Below, piece by piece: positions 26,907 through 36,445 of a stretch of DNA of 53,200 bases. Positions within the stretch are counted from its first letter, which is position 1, and each line of letters starts with the position of its first letter. The notes beneath the pieces are model-generated. The model searched no databases. It saw nothing but the letters and a program-made list of their open reading frames with translations, and was not told where the DNA came from. The DNA lies in NCBI GenBank assembly GCA_002315435.1, contig DCFW01000014.1:1-53200 (forward strand). Direction: 5' to 3'. The DNA is from Bacteroidales bacterium UBA1794. Lineage in GTDB: Bacteria > Bacteroidota > Bacteroidia > Bacteroidales > Bacteroidaceae. Position numbers and translations under genes: made by a program.

Positions 26907-28591
26907 TGAAAAAACTTAACTACAAGTATTTCTCAGTAATCATATGCTTGTTACTGGGGATTTCGGTTTCAGTTTTCGGTGATGGAGGCGGCAAAAAAAC
27001 GTTTGATAAGAGTAAAAATCTTGATCTATTCAATGCCGTTTACAAGGAAGTTGATCAGAATTATGTAGATTCTATAGATCCTTCCAAGACGATTACCATA
27101 GGCATAAATTCTATGCTGGAATCACTTGATCCTTATACCAATTACTTCACTGAAGATGAAGCGAAAGACTTTAGTTCACAGATAAAAGGCAATTATGGCG
27201 GCATTGGTGCTGTTATCACTCCTTATAAAGGGCAAGTTGCCATAGCAGAACCCTATGAGAATATGCCGGCAGCGAAAACGGGACTTAAAGCTGGAGACAT
27301 ATTGCTTGAGGTAGACGGAAAAACGGTTAAAGGACTCAATACCGGCGATGTAAGCGAACGATTACGTGGTCTGGCCGGAAGTAGCTTTACTATCAAAGTG
27401 CAACGTCCTGGGTCTCCAAAGACATTGACATTTAAAATGGTTAGACAATCCATACAAATCCCTGCTGTACCTTACTATGACATGATTGATTCAAACACCG
27501 GCTATATTTTACTAAGCTCTTTTACCGGACAGCCTTCGAAAGAATTTAAAGAAGCTTTCCTGGATCTTAATAAAAGAGGAATGAAATCTTTAGTAATAGA
27601 CCTTCGTAATAACGGAGGAGGATTGCTGGATGAAGCCGTTGATATTGCTAATTATTTCTTGCCGAAAGGCAAAGAAGTGGTGTCTACTCGCGGACGAATC
27701 TCTCAATCAGGCCGAATATATAAAACCAGCTCGGACCCATTAAATACCGAGATGCCTGTTGCCGTAGTAGTAAACAGTGGTAGCGCCTCTGCATCGGAAG
27801 TTCTTTCAGGAGCTTTACAAGATTATGATCGTGCAGTAATTATCGGCGAACGCACCTTTGGAAAAGGATTAGTACAAACAACTCGTAGCCTACCTTATGG
27901 CGCTGCAATCAAAATAACCACAGCTAAGTACTATACACCAAGCGGTCGTTGCGTACAAGCCATTGATTACAAACATCGTAATCCGGATGGAAGTGTCGGA
28001 CGCATTCCTGACAGTTTGACCAACATATTCCACACCGCTGCGGGACGCATTGTTCGTGATGGAGGTGGCATCACTCCGGACTTTAATGTGAAAGAGAAGA
28101 AAATGCCCAATTTGCTTCTTTATTTGACAGATGGGCTAGATGATAAAAAGAATGTTTTTGACTTTGTTACTCAATATTGCCAACAACATCTATCAATCGC
28201 ACCGGCAAAAGAGTTTGAATTATCTGATGATGATTATAACGCATTTAAAGAACAGTTGAAAAAGAACAATTTTACGTATGACAGACAGAGTGTGAAAATG
28301 CTAAAGGACCTACGCGAAATGGCTGACTTTGAAGGCTATCAAGATGCAAAACCCGAACTGGATTCACTTGAGAAGAAGTTTAATCACAATCTTGATCAAG
28401 ATCTGAATTACTTCAAGAAAGATGTTAAGAAAATGATTGCAACAGAGATTCTTAGCAGATATCAATATCAAAAGGGAGCAATTATTGAGGAACTAAAAGG
28501 GGATGATGATTTGCAAAAAGCAATGGAAGTATTACATGATAATGCATTGTACAAAAAGACATTGTCAGCATCGGATGCAAAAGCAAAATAA
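26906..28591 (+). CDS. CtpA-like S41 C-terminal processing protease
   Basis: A 561-residue exported serine protease that trims or degrades envelope proteins from the C-terminus. An N-terminal signal or anchor (about 8-25) is followed by the S41 N-terminal helical region (LDPYTNYFTEDEAKDF), a PDZ domain (about 85-170: GIGAVITPYKGQVAIAEPYENMPA), and the protease core LVIDLRNNGGGLLDEAV. The nucleophile is S295 in VNSGSASASE and the general base K320 in FGKGLVQ. Their 25-residue spacing equals that of E. coli Tsp (S430/K455). A C-terminal helical extension of about 150 residues follows. The start at ATG 26906 overlaps the kinase stop by one base; an in-frame upstream start would sit inside the kinase gene. 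Confidence 0.93.
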   Translation: MKKLNYKYFSVIICLLLGISVSVFGDGGGKKTFDKSKNLDLFNAVYKEVDQNYVDSIDPSKTITIGINSMLESLDPYTNYFTEDEAKDFSSQIKGNYGGIGAVITPYKGQVAIAEPYENMPAAKTGLKAGDILLEVDGKTVKGLNTGDVSERLRGLAGSSFTIKVQRPGSPKTLTFKMVRQSIQIPAVPYYDMIDSNTGYILLSSFTGQPSKEFKEAFLDLNKRGMKSLVIDLRNNGGGLLDEAVDIANYFLPKGKEVVSTRGRISQSGRIYKTSSDPLNTEMPVAVVVNSGSASASEVLSGALQDYDRAVIIGERTFGKGLVQTTRSLPYGAAIKITTAKYYTPSGRCVQAIDYKHRNPDGSVGRIPDSLTNIFHTAAGRIVRDGGGITPDFNVKEKKMPNLLLYLTDGLDDKKNVFDFVTQYCQQHLSIAPAKEFELSDDDYNAFKEQLKKNNFTYDRQSVKMLKDLREMADFEGYQDAKPELDSLEKKFNHNLDQDLNYFKKDVKKMIATEILSRYQYQKGAIIEELKGDDDLQKAMEVLHDNALYKKTLSASDAKAK

Positions 28592-28607
28592 TCAATAACA
28601 TTATAAT

Positions 28608-28645
28608 AAAAGAGTGTATATCCGATAAAGACATACACTCTTTTT
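28608..28645. terminator. Intrinsic terminator between convergent genes
   Basis: AAAAGAGTGTAT (28608-28619) pairs perfectly with 28633-28644, followed by T-rich sequence. It separates the protease gene from convergent ispG. Confidence 0.85.
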
Positions 28646-28668
28646 ATTTTATCTCTTACACAAGGTCT

Positions 28669-30504
28669 CTACTTCCAATCACCATTCGCTTTTATCAGTT
28701 CAATAAGGCGATCAACAGCTTCTTCCGCAGGAATATTTCGTTGTACACATTCTTTCTTCTTATATAATGATACTTTCCCCGGTCCTGCACCGACATAGCC
28801 ATAATCAGCGTCAGCCATCTCTCCCGGACCATTTACAATACATCCCATAATTCCTATCTTCAAGCCTTTTAATTGCGATGTAACAGCTTTAATACGGGCA
28901 ATGGTCGTTTGTAAGTCGTACAGTGTTCTACCGCAACCGGGACATGAAATATATTCAGTCTTGGTTGTACGCAATCTCCCTGCCTGTAGGATTCCGAATG
29001 CTGTAGCATCAACAATTGCATGACTGACAGGTCCATTGTTGTGAATATATAAACCATCAGTAAATCCATCAAAAACAAGTGCACCCATATCTGCAGCAGC
29101 CTTTATCTGTAAGTCTTCGGCCGTCTGCTCGGCATAATGTTGAAAGAAAACTACCGGATTCATAAGCTTTTCAATCATCATTTGATGTACAAATGCACGG
29201 TGCTCTCCTACTCTGTTTGTATGATCGCTTTGTGCAATTATTACCACTTCAGGATGATATTTCAGACACGCAATCACTTCTTCATTTATCATGATGCAGG
29301 GTAAGAACAAGAACTTGACATCTGCATTAATCATTGATATAGCTATCGTATCCTTGTAATTGAATGCAGGAAAAACATTCTTTTCATCTTCCCATACATC
29401 TGCATCCAAAATATAACAAACACCGTCTTCACGGTGCTCTGGTAATACTCTGCCTGCATAGATATAGTCAGGATGAAGAACAGGATCAAGTTCCTTATTA
29501 TCATCCATTCTATCAGCTATCACTACAGGTACATTCGTTCCACCAATATTCTTTACAGCTTGAGTCTTGCGACGTGCCGGTGCTTCATAATTAAAGCCCT
29601 CGGCTACATCACCCGGAATGTAAAGATGGCCTTGTCGTTTACTTATATAATCTGCAAGTTTCTTTGCAACAGGTATCTCATTTTCGGGAGCCTCAGAGAG
29701 TGATACTCTGATCGTATCGCCTATGCCATCGCTTAACAATGCACCTATTCCCAAGGCCGATTTTATACGACCATCTTCTCCATCACCTGCTTCAGTAACC
29801 CCTAAATGCAAAGGAAAGCTCATTTCTTCCTTCTCCATCACATTTACAAGTAAACGGACAGTCTGCACCATTACTACCGTGTTAGAAGCCTTTATGGAAA
29901 TAACCACTTCATTGAACTTCTCCTCTTTACAAATGCGAAGGAATTCCATGCATGACTCCACCATACCTGCCGGTGTATCGCCATAACGTGACATGATACG
30001 ATCGGATAACGACCCATGGTTTACTCCTATTCTAACTGCGGTATGATTCTCTTTGCAAATATTCAGAAAAGGGATAAATCTATCTCTTATCCGTTGTATT
30101 TCCAATGCATATTCTTCGTCGGTATATGTGAGCTGACGAAATGTACGTGCAGGATCTTCATAATTCCCCGGATTGATACGTACAGCCTCAGCATAATTTG
30201 CAGCTACGTCTGCAACGTGTGGATTGAAGTGAACGTCTGCAACCAATGGCACCATACAACCGTTACGACGTAATTCTGCATTGATATTACGCAAGTTCTC
30301 TGCCTCACGAATGCCTTGTGTTGTAAGACGTACATACTCGCATCCTGCCTCTACCATCCGATATATCTGCGATACACAAGCTTCAGTATCATTCGTGTTG
30401 GTATTGGTCATCGATTGCAAGCGAACAGGATTATCGCCCCCCATCGGTACATTACCCACATTCACTACCTTCGACTCACGACGTGCATAATTGAACAGGT
30501 CCAT
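28669..30504 (-). CDS. ispG: IspG, 4-hydroxy-3-methylbut-2-enyl diphosphate synthase (long form)
   Basis: A [4Fe-4S] enzyme of the MEP isoprenoid pathway that turns MEcPP into HMBPP. It has about 611 residues, much longer than E. coli IspG (about 370), because of a large insertion (about 270-480) between the N-terminal TIM barrel and the C-terminal cluster domain, as in Bacteroidetes, chlamydiae and plants. Cluster ligands are visible: C521 and C524 in CPGCG, C555 in MGCIVNGPGE and E562. TIM-barrel motifs include MTNTNTNDTEACVSQI, PLVADVHFNP and VRINPGN. The ATG at 30504 is preferred; a TTG at 30510 would overlap purE by 4 nt. It is the last gene of a purE-ispG unit. Confidence 0.95.
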   Translation of the reverse strand: MDLFNYARRESKVVNVGNVPMGGDNPVRLQSMTNTNTNDTEACVSQIYRMVEAGCEYVRLTTQGIREAENLRNINAELRRNGCMVPLVADVHFNPHVADVAANYAEAVRINPGNYEDPARTFRQLTYTDEEYALEIQRIRDRFIPFLNICKENHTAVRIGVNHGSLSDRIMSRYGDTPAGMVESCMEFLRICKEEKFNEVVISIKASNTVVMVQTVRLLVNVMEKEEMSFPLHLGVTEAGDGEDGRIKSALGIGALLSDGIGDTIRVSLSEAPENEIPVAKKLADYISKRQGHLYIPGDVAEGFNYEAPARRKTQAVKNIGGTNVPVVIADRMDDNKELDPVLHPDYIYAGRVLPEHREDGVCYILDADVWEDEKNVFPAFNYKDTIAISMINADVKFLFLPCIMINEEVIACLKYHPEVVIIAQSDHTNRVGEHRAFVHQMMIEKLMNPVVFFQHYAEQTAEDLQIKAAADMGALVFDGFTDGLYIHNNGPVSHAIVDATAFGILQAGRLRTTKTEYISCPGCGRTLYDLQTTIARIKAVTSQLKGLKIGIMGCIVNGPGEMADADYGYVGAGPGKVSLYKKKECVQRNIPAEEAVDRLIELIKANGDWK

Positions 30505-30506
30505 GC

Positions 30507-31013
30507 TCAATTCGTTTTAAATTTGAATTTCACTTCTTTCAACTCAGCATTTGCTTTTGTTATCTTATCTTTCAGACCATCCTTATAGTTGATAAATTTC
30601 GCTTCAATGGCTGTGTCTGTAAGTGAAAGCATCTGTACAGCCAATATAGCTGAATTCAATGCAGCATTTACTCCTACAGTGGCAACAGGTATTCCCGGAG
30701 GCATTTGCACAATGGCCAATAAAGCATCCATTCCATCAAAGGATGACTTGATAGGTACGCCGATAACAGGCAATGGCGTTTGAGCAGCAATCACTCCAGG
30801 TAAATGCGCAGCCATACCGGCAGCGGCTATGATCACTTTTATACCACGAGTCTTTGCATTTACAGCAAACTCGGTAACAGCTTCTGGTGTACGATGTGCT
30901 GAAAGCGCATTTATTTCAAACGGAATTTCCATTTCATCAAGAAATTTGGCAGCCTTTTCCATGACAGGAAGATCTGATGTACTGCCCATAATAATACTAA
31001 TTACTGGTGTCAT
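30507..31013 (-). CDS. purE: PurE, N5-carboxyaminoimidazole ribonucleotide mutase
   Basis: Purine biosynthesis enzyme that moves the carboxylate of N5-CAIR to give CAIR. Started at ATG 31013 it has 168 residues, the normal length; an upstream TTG at 31064 would add 17 unlikely residues. Signatures: MGSTSDLPVMEKAAKFLDE (phosphate-binding), SAHRTPE with the catalytic His, AAAGMAAHLPGVIAAQTPLPVIGVP and MPPGIPVATVGVNAALNSA. It is 2 nt from ispG and 47 nt after the PAP2-like gene. Confidence 0.95.
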   Translation of the reverse strand: MTPVISIIMGSTSDLPVMEKAAKFLDEMEIPFEINALSAHRTPEAVTEFAVNAKTRGIKVIIAAAGMAAHLPGVIAAQTPLPVIGVPIKSSFDGMDALLAIVQMPPGIPVATVGVNAALNSAILAVQMLSLTDTAIEAKFINYKDGLKDKITKANAELKEVKFKFKTN

Positions 31014-31060
31014 ACTTTTATCTATTATATTTCTTATAAACAAGTCTTTATTCTCACAAA

Positions 31061-31714
31061 TCAATAGTATAATATTCCATACAAAGTAGCAATGAATCCC
31101 ACGCTAAATCCGGCTATTACTTCACCCAATGTATGGTGTTTCCTCACAATACGAGCCGTTCCCAGCGAACCGGACAAAAGAATGAAAAAGCTCAACCAAA
31201 ACAAGGGATTATAGTTGAACATCATGCTGAAAGCTATAAGCCCGCCAACAACTCCTCCACAAGCAATCATATGCTCACAGATCTTCCAACGAACATTGGT
31301 TATCAATCCGATGATCATTGACAGAATTGAAGCTAGAATGATTCCTGACATATACGAGGGCATTCTCAATCGGTTCATCATGATAAAGCAAGCCAAGTAG
31401 CTGATAATGGAAATAGTCCATGGTACATAGCGTTTCTTGCGGTCACGAAATGCACGTATTCCCCATCCATTCATTTTCCGAAAGATAAATATGCCCAATG
31501 CCGGAAGCAATATAGTGAAGGCAAAGACAACGCTTAAAACCAGAAAGCGATAGCCTAACGGGAGCATATTCAAATACGTAAAAATAAAAAGTACTACATA
31601 AGCTAAAAAAGGAACCATAAATGGATTAAATATAGCTGAAATTAGCCGCGATGCTTTATACAAAGATAAATTCTTCATATACAGCCTTTCCTTCTCAAAA
31701 ACATTCTCTTTCAT
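31061..31714 (-). CDS. PAP2-superfamily-like membrane protein
   Basis: A 217-residue integral membrane protein with about six hydrophobic helices. Remnants of PAP2 phosphatase motifs are seen: a basic stretch RDRKKRYVPW in place of KX6RP, and SLGTARIVRKHHTLGEV aligning with SRX5HX3D, where S is A and D is E. No PSGH motif is recognised. It may be a divergent lipid-phosphate phosphatase or a non-catalytic relative; undecaprenyl-diphosphate recycling is one possible role but is not shown. The ATG at 31714 overlaps the rpoN TGA by 4 nt (ATGA), so the two are translationally coupled. Confidence 0.75.
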   Translation of the reverse strand: MKENVFEKERLYMKNLSLYKASRLISAIFNPFMVPFLAYVVLFIFTYLNMLPLGYRFLVLSVVFAFTILLPALGIFIFRKMNGWGIRAFRDRKKRYVPWTISIISYLACFIMMNRLRMPSYMSGIILASILSMIIGLITNVRWKICEHMIACGGVVGGLIAFSMMFNYNPLFWLSFFILLSGSLGTARIVRKHHTLGEVIAGFSVGFIATLYGILYY

Positions 31715-33180
31715 TTTCTTAATCGTGCAACCGGGATATTCAGTTGCTGTCTGTATTTAGCCACTGTACGCCGAGCAATAGGGAACCCTTTTTCATTCAA
31801 GATCTCCTTGAGTTCATCGTCGGTTAAAGGCTTTTTCTTATTTTCTTTTTCAATTTCTTCTTTTAATATATGACGGATCTCACGTGCCGACATCTCTTCT
31901 CCACCTTCAGTGACGAAACCATCACCAAAGAAATGTTTCAGCGGGAAAATGCCATAATTCGTCTGTACATACTTGCTGTTGCTTACCCTTGATATTGTTG
32001 AAATATCCAGATGTGTACGTTCAGCTACATCTTTTAGGATCATGGGCTTTATCAACGAGGAATCACCATCCAAAAAGAAATCATGCTGTATATCAACTAT
32101 TGCCTGCATAGTCACCATCAACGTATGTTGCCTTTGGCGTATAGCATCAATAAAACCTTGCGCGGCATCCATCTTTTGTTTCAGAAACGTCATAGAATCT
32201 TTTCGATCTTTTGACATTTTTGATTTATTACGGACGAAATCATTCATCATTTCCATATAATCACGACTCATCCTCAAAGGAGGAACGTTACGGTCGTTCA
32301 AACTGATGCTGATAGATCCATCATCAAATGTTTCAATGGTGAAATCCGGAATGATCGTCTGATTGGCCTTACCAAGAGATTCACTCAATGAACTTCCCGG
32401 TCTTGGATTAAGATGCGTTAATTCACCAATTGCTTTATGAAAATCATCCTCGCTCAAATTGAGACGCTGTATGATTTTATCCCAATGCTTGCGAGTAAAC
32501 TCATCATAACAGCGAGTTAATATGTTGCGCATATCATCTGTCAATTGGGACTTCTCGCGACGATCGATTTGCAAAAGCAAACACTCCTGCAACGAACAAG
32601 CTCCTATACCGGCCGGATCAAAGCTCTGAATCACTTTCAGCACCTTATCCACTTCCGAACGCGTTGTTTCAAGCTGATTATATATAGCCAGTTCATCAAC
32701 CAATGTGTCTATTTTCTTCCGCAACAAACCATCATCATCAAGCGAACCAACCAAATACTTTCCTATTTCATAGTCCTTTTCGCTTAATTCCTGCTCGCCC
32801 AGTTGCTCATTCAGTTTCTCATAAAATGAAGTAGCATCTGAAAACGGAATATCTTCTGCTCTTGTAGGTTGAGTACCATTATTTTGACGCAACTGATAAT
32901 CGGGGATTTCATCCGGTGATGCGTAATCATCAAGGACACTTTCTTCCGGTGATGTATCACTCTCATCGGATTTCTCTGAATAACTGTCATCCTCCTCTCC
33001 TTCCGACGAATCGTCAGGTCCTTCCTCAAGAACCGGATTGTCCTGTAATTCGGTACGGATACGATCTTCAAATTCAAGAGTGGGCAATTCTAGCAACTTC
33101 ACCACTTGAATTTGCTGAGGAGAAAGCGTCTGTACCATCTGCTGCGACTGCTTCTGTATCTGACGGAATTCTTGAGCCAT
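31711..33180 (-). CDS. rpoN: RNA polymerase sigma-54 factor
   Basis: A 489-residue sigma-54 that directs RNA polymerase to -24/-12 promoters and needs an activator ATPase. Region I is glutamine- and leucine-rich (QIQKQSQQMVQTLSPQQIQVVKLLELPTLEFEDRI). It is followed by a very acidic region II (about 50-105), the core-binding region, the DNA-binding helix-turn-helix (HLDISTISRVSNSKYVQT), and the RpoN box ARRTVAKYR at 469-477. No enhancer-binding activator gene is present in the window. It lies 83 nt after the nucleoside kinase gene and overlaps the PAP2-like gene. Confidence 0.97.
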   Translation of the reverse strand: MAQEFRQIQKQSQQMVQTLSPQQIQVVKLLELPTLEFEDRIRTELQDNPVLEEGPDDSSEGEEDDSYSEKSDESDTSPEESVLDDYASPDEIPDYQLRQNNGTQPTRAEDIPFSDATSFYEKLNEQLGEQELSEKDYEIGKYLVGSLDDDGLLRKKIDTLVDELAIYNQLETTRSEVDKVLKVIQSFDPAGIGACSLQECLLLQIDRREKSQLTDDMRNILTRCYDEFTRKHWDKIIQRLNLSEDDFHKAIGELTHLNPRPGSSLSESLGKANQTIIPDFTIETFDDGSISISLNDRNVPPLRMSRDYMEMMNDFVRNKSKMSKDRKDSMTFLKQKMDAAQGFIDAIRQRQHTLMVTMQAIVDIQHDFFLDGDSSLIKPMILKDVAERTHLDISTISRVSNSKYVQTNYGIFPLKHFFGDGFVTEGGEEMSAREIRHILKEEIEKENKKKPLTDDELKEILNEKGFPIARRTVAKYRQQLNIPVARLRK

Positions 33181-33263
33181 ACCTATTTTATTCTTGAATT
33201 AATTTCCGAGTACAAAATTAAATAATTATATTCAAAATGGTTACAGTTTGCTTCTTTTTAATA

Positions 33264-34925
33264 TTAATATTTAAAACTACTTCCTCCCATGAATTCACGC
33301 ATTAATGAAGTTGGAGGCATTTCGGAATCTTGTATAGGTGTAAAATAGTCTATGAAATTAAGCAAGCGCACAGCTTCTGCATATTCCGGACAATTCTCCA
33401 TCACTTGACGCAGGATCGGCTCGGCATGACGGCGCATAACGGCAAATTCAAACAACATGGATGAATTAAACATTACATCAGCGTTCTCTTGATAGGGAAA
33501 TATCCATTTATCCTCACCGGCACGTACATCAGGCCAGCGGGCAATCGTCTCACGGGCTGAATATCCGCGATAGTTGAAATCACGTATAATGCGCCTTAAT
33601 AAGCGATTATCCGTTGTCGGTATCCAATTGTGATCATCCAACGACATGGAGGTCAAAGCAGATACATAGATCTTGAATTTATTTTCGTCGGGTATAAGCG
33701 GGGTTAACTCCGGATTCAATCCATGATTGCCCTCTAATATCAGAATTGTTTTATCATCAATTCTAAGTTTGTCACCCTTATACTCTTTCACACCCGTTAC
33801 AAAATTATAGCGCGGCAATTCCACTTCTTCCCTATTCAGCAAAGCCTGCAATTGATTGTTGAACAACTTCAGATCCAATGAATACAATGATTCATAGTCA
33901 TAGTCGCCTTTGGCATCACGAGGCGTTTCCACTCGATTAACAAAATAATTGTCTAATGATATTGGGTAGGGTTTCAGCCCATTTGCCATCAATTGAATGG
34001 AAAGACGTTTACTGAATGTGGTCTTGCCTGAAGAGGAAGGTCCTGAGATCAATACCATCTTTACGGATCCATGTGCCTTGATTGCATCAGCTATTTGAGC
34101 AATCTTCTTTTCCTGCAATGCTTCTGCCACGTTTATCAAATCAGTTGCATAACCTTTGCTACATGCTATATTGAAATCTCCCACATTGCTCAATCCCATG
34201 ATTTCATTCCATCGGATAAACTCACGAAAGACATCCAACATTTTGTTTTGAGTAATTACGGGCTTCAATTGATCGGGGTTCTTCCTTTCAGGCACCTGCA
34301 ACAATAGTCCTCCGTCGTATTTCACTAAATCAAATACTTTCAGATATCCGGTGTTAGGAACAAGACTGCCATAAAAATAGTCGGCATAATCATCAAGCGT
34401 ATAGTAGAATGAGTAAAGCGAGCCTGAGGTTTCCAACAAACGAGCTTTATCAACCATACCGCGATCGGTAAACATCCTCACAGCATCACTTGTATGACAT
34501 TGCAGTCGATGGAAACTTTTCTTTTCGCTGACAATCTCCAGCATTCTGCTTTTAAGACGTGCAATATCATCTTCCGTTTCAGTGCGCCCTATCTTGAGCC
34601 TACAGAAATAGCCGTTACTTACAGGATGCTCTATCAATATCTTTCCTTCAGGAAACAAGTCATAGACGGCTTTGCATAACACAAAACAGAGCGAACGCAC
34701 ATAAGTGCGCATTCCCGAAGCATCTTGCAGAGTCAAAAACTCTACATCCTTATTATCAAAAACTCTGAAATTAAGTCCTTCTGAACGGTTGTTTACTTTA
34801 GCACTTACTACGTCATAAGGTGATTGGAGATCGAACGCGTTATATATATCAAAAAGTTTTGTTCCTATTGCAAAATCTTTATATTCACTGTTATTCTTGC
34901 AACAAACCTGCAGCATCTTCTTCAT
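33264..34925 (-). CDS. Uridine-kinase-like nucleoside kinase fused to a ThrRS-like N-terminus
   Basis: A 553-residue protein. The C-terminal half is a uridine kinase/phosphoribulokinase P-loop domain: GPSSSGKT at 295-302, ISLDNYFVNR, DYDYESLYSLDL, and ILEGNHGLNP. The N-terminal part (about 1-230) resembles the TGS and second additional domains of threonyl-tRNA synthetase (AIGTKLFDIYNAF, ILIEHPVSNGYFCRLKIG, and a Zn-site-like FHRLQCHTSDAVRMF). This fusion is known in Bacteroidetes and Firmicutes, where it is annotated nucleoside kinase, but its physiological role is unclear. The start ATG 34925 is unambiguous. It heads the kinase-rpoN-PAP2-purE-ispG series, although the gaps are not all operon-like. 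Confidence 0.88.
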   Translation of the reverse strand: MKKMLQVCCKNNSEYKDFAIGTKLFDIYNAFDLQSPYDVVSAKVNNRSEGLNFRVFDNKDVEFLTLQDASGMRTYVRSLCFVLCKAVYDLFPEGKILIEHPVSNGYFCRLKIGRTETEDDIARLKSRMLEIVSEKKSFHRLQCHTSDAVRMFTDRGMVDKARLLETSGSLYSFYYTLDDYADYFYGSLVPNTGYLKVFDLVKYDGGLLLQVPERKNPDQLKPVITQNKMLDVFREFIRWNEIMGLSNVGDFNIACSKGYATDLINVAEALQEKKIAQIADAIKAHGSVKMVLISGPSSSGKTTFSKRLSIQLMANGLKPYPISLDNYFVNRVETPRDAKGDYDYESLYSLDLKLFNNQLQALLNREEVELPRYNFVTGVKEYKGDKLRIDDKTILILEGNHGLNPELTPLIPDENKFKIYVSALTSMSLDDHNWIPTTDNRLLRRIIRDFNYRGYSARETIARWPDVRAGEDKWIFPYQENADVMFNSSMLFEFAVMRRHAEPILRQVMENCPEYAEAVRLLNFIDYFTPIQDSEMPPTSLMREFMGGSSFKY

Positions 34926-35342
34926 TCTAGTTTTCTTTTATCATTATAATTCCTAGTGGTAAATATAGCAAAGAAACAGAAAGAAGTCAAGAAATAATCA
35001 AGTTTTAAACGGATGCAAGATTCATTTTATGTTTTTTTAAAGCTCATTGCTTCGTTAGTGTTATTTTCCTCCTACAATGCATCAGGTTGTATTAAGCTAT
35101 GGAATCTATTGATTCTCGCTGGGTATTTAACGGATTGCTATAATGCGTTTTATCGAATTCTCGTTTGCATTTTCATTTTCTACAACTGTAAAAAATGTTT
35201 TCCACCCAGGTAAGAAATGTTTTTCACCTGGGTGGAAAACATTTCTTACCTGGGTAAAACAATGGATTCAAAGCCTGTTGATGATAAAATGCTCGCTATC
35301 ATCCGAAGGAATGCATGACAACCTATTCAGTACTGCAGACAT
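34926..35342. other. 417-bp gene-free region with repeats
   Basis: Only short, unconvincing reading frames are seen (one of 66 codons at 35013-35213). The region lies between the starts/ends of two minus-strand genes. Its notable content is the nested repeat at 35193-35255. Confidence 0.55.
35193..35255. repeat. Nested inverted and direct repeat able to form two alternative hairpins
   Basis: Two 8-9 base words recur in both orientations: AAATGTTTT at 35193-35201 and 35215-35223, inverted at 35236-35244; ACCCAGGT at 35204-35211, inverted at 35226-35233 and 35248-35255. As a result 35193-35211 pairs perfectly with 35226-35244 (19 bp), and 35204-35223 pairs perfectly with 35236-35255 (20 bp). 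The two hairpins are mutually exclusive. On the minus strand the array lies 88 nt after the yeiH stop and is followed by a T-run, so it may act as a terminator for yeiH. Confidence 0.85.
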
Positions 35343-36359
35343 TCATCTAACCCAATTGAATACATAAAGCAGAGTGACCACACTGATAATGCTCCACAAA
35401 ATTACTCCCTGAACCAACGATTTCACTCCTACATTCTTCATAGTCTTACGTGTCAACGATGCACCGATAAAGAACAAGGTGAACGTAAGGCATTTTTGTG
35501 CGAACCCGGCGATGCAATGAGTGATCGTAGGAATGCCTTGAAGTAAGTATGTATTGATAATAATCACTGCGATAAAGAAGACTATGAACAAGGGAATATT
35601 AATCTTCTTAGTCGAATTTTTAAAGAGGAAAGAGGTTACCAATGCCAAAGGAACAATCCACAATGCACGGGTCAATTTTATGGTTGTTGCCGTTTGCAAA
35701 GCAATGTTACCGCCTCCGGGAAAGTATCTGTCATAGGCGGCTCCGGCACCTACCACCGAACTTGTATCATGAATGGCTATTGCAGCCCATGTGCCAAATT
35801 GTTGTTGGGTCAGGGCTAATGAATGTCCGATTACAGGAAAGATAAATAGCGCAATGGCATTCAATATAAACACTGTACCTAAAGCTACTGACATTTCACT
35901 GTCCTTCGCATTGATAACCGGACCTATCGCTGCAATGGCACTACCTCCGCAAATGGCTGTTCCTGAACTAATCAGATAGGAAGTGTTTCTATTTATTTTC
36001 AATAGCTTGTAACCGATCAGCCATCCGATGATCATTGTTCCGATGACGGAAACAATGGTGAATTGCATCCCTTCTTTACCTGAAGCCAAAGAGGCCTGCA
36101 AATTCATTCCGAATCCTAGCCCGACTACAGAATACTGCAACAAGTACTTCGATGCATTTTTATTAAACTTAGGGAATGCTTCGCCAAAAACTTGCGCATA
36201 AAGGAGTCCTAAGAAAAGGGCAACCGGTGGCGAAATGAGATGTGACAACGATGCTAGTTGAGGAATATAACCTAGCAACAAAAGAGAGAATAAGACCGCA
36301 CTAACGATGATATAAATCACCTTCTTCTTATCCATCAACGAGTTTACAATTGTTTTCAT
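35343..36359 (-). CDS. YeiH/UPF0324-family membrane transporter
   Basis: A 338-residue integral membrane protein with about ten helices, of the YeiH family (annotated putative sulfate exporter). Family segments are visible: PPVALFLGLLYAQVFGEAFP, LQYSVVGLGFGMNLQASLASG, the glycine-rich SSGTAICGGSAIAAIGPVINAK, FGTWAAIAIHDTSSVVGAGAAYD, and TLFFIGASLTRKTMKNVG. The transported substrate is not firmly established. The LysR-type gene upstream on the same strand (86-nt gap) is its usual neighbour, equivalent to E. coli YeiE. A -7 element TACTTTTG lies at 36391-36384. Confidence 0.9.
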   Translation of the reverse strand: MKTIVNSLMDKKKVIYIIVSAVLFSLLLLGYIPQLASLSHLISPPVALFLGLLYAQVFGEAFPKFNKNASKYLLQYSVVGLGFGMNLQASLASGKEGMQFTIVSVIGTMIIGWLIGYKLLKINRNTSYLISSGTAICGGSAIAAIGPVINAKDSEMSVALGTVFILNAIALFIFPVIGHSLALTQQQFGTWAAIAIHDTSSVVGAGAAYDRYFPGGGNIALQTATTIKLTRALWIVPLALVTSFLFKNSTKKINIPLFIVFFIAVIIINTYLLQGIPTITHCIAGFAQKCLTFTLFFIGASLTRKTMKNVGVKSLVQGVILWSIISVVTLLYVFNWVR

Positions 36360-36383
36360 TTCTTACTATTTAAATTACGACTG

Positions 36384-36391
36384 CAAAAGTA
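36384..36391 (-). promoter_or_regulatory. -7 promoter element before yeiH
   Basis: Minus-strand TACTTTTG, a perfect TAnnTTTG match 25 nt before the start codon. It suggests yeiH can be transcribed apart from the lysR gene. No -33 TTG at ideal distance. Confidence 0.4.
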
Positions 36392-36445
36392 AGATGAAAA
36401 CTGCAAAGATTTTCATTGTTTATTCTTATGGGCTATAACGAATAG

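Noticed and set aside
35013..35213. Possible 66-residue hydrophobic protein
   Set aside because: It has no recognisable start signal or family and runs into the nested repeat; hydrophobic short frames are common in AT-rich DNA.
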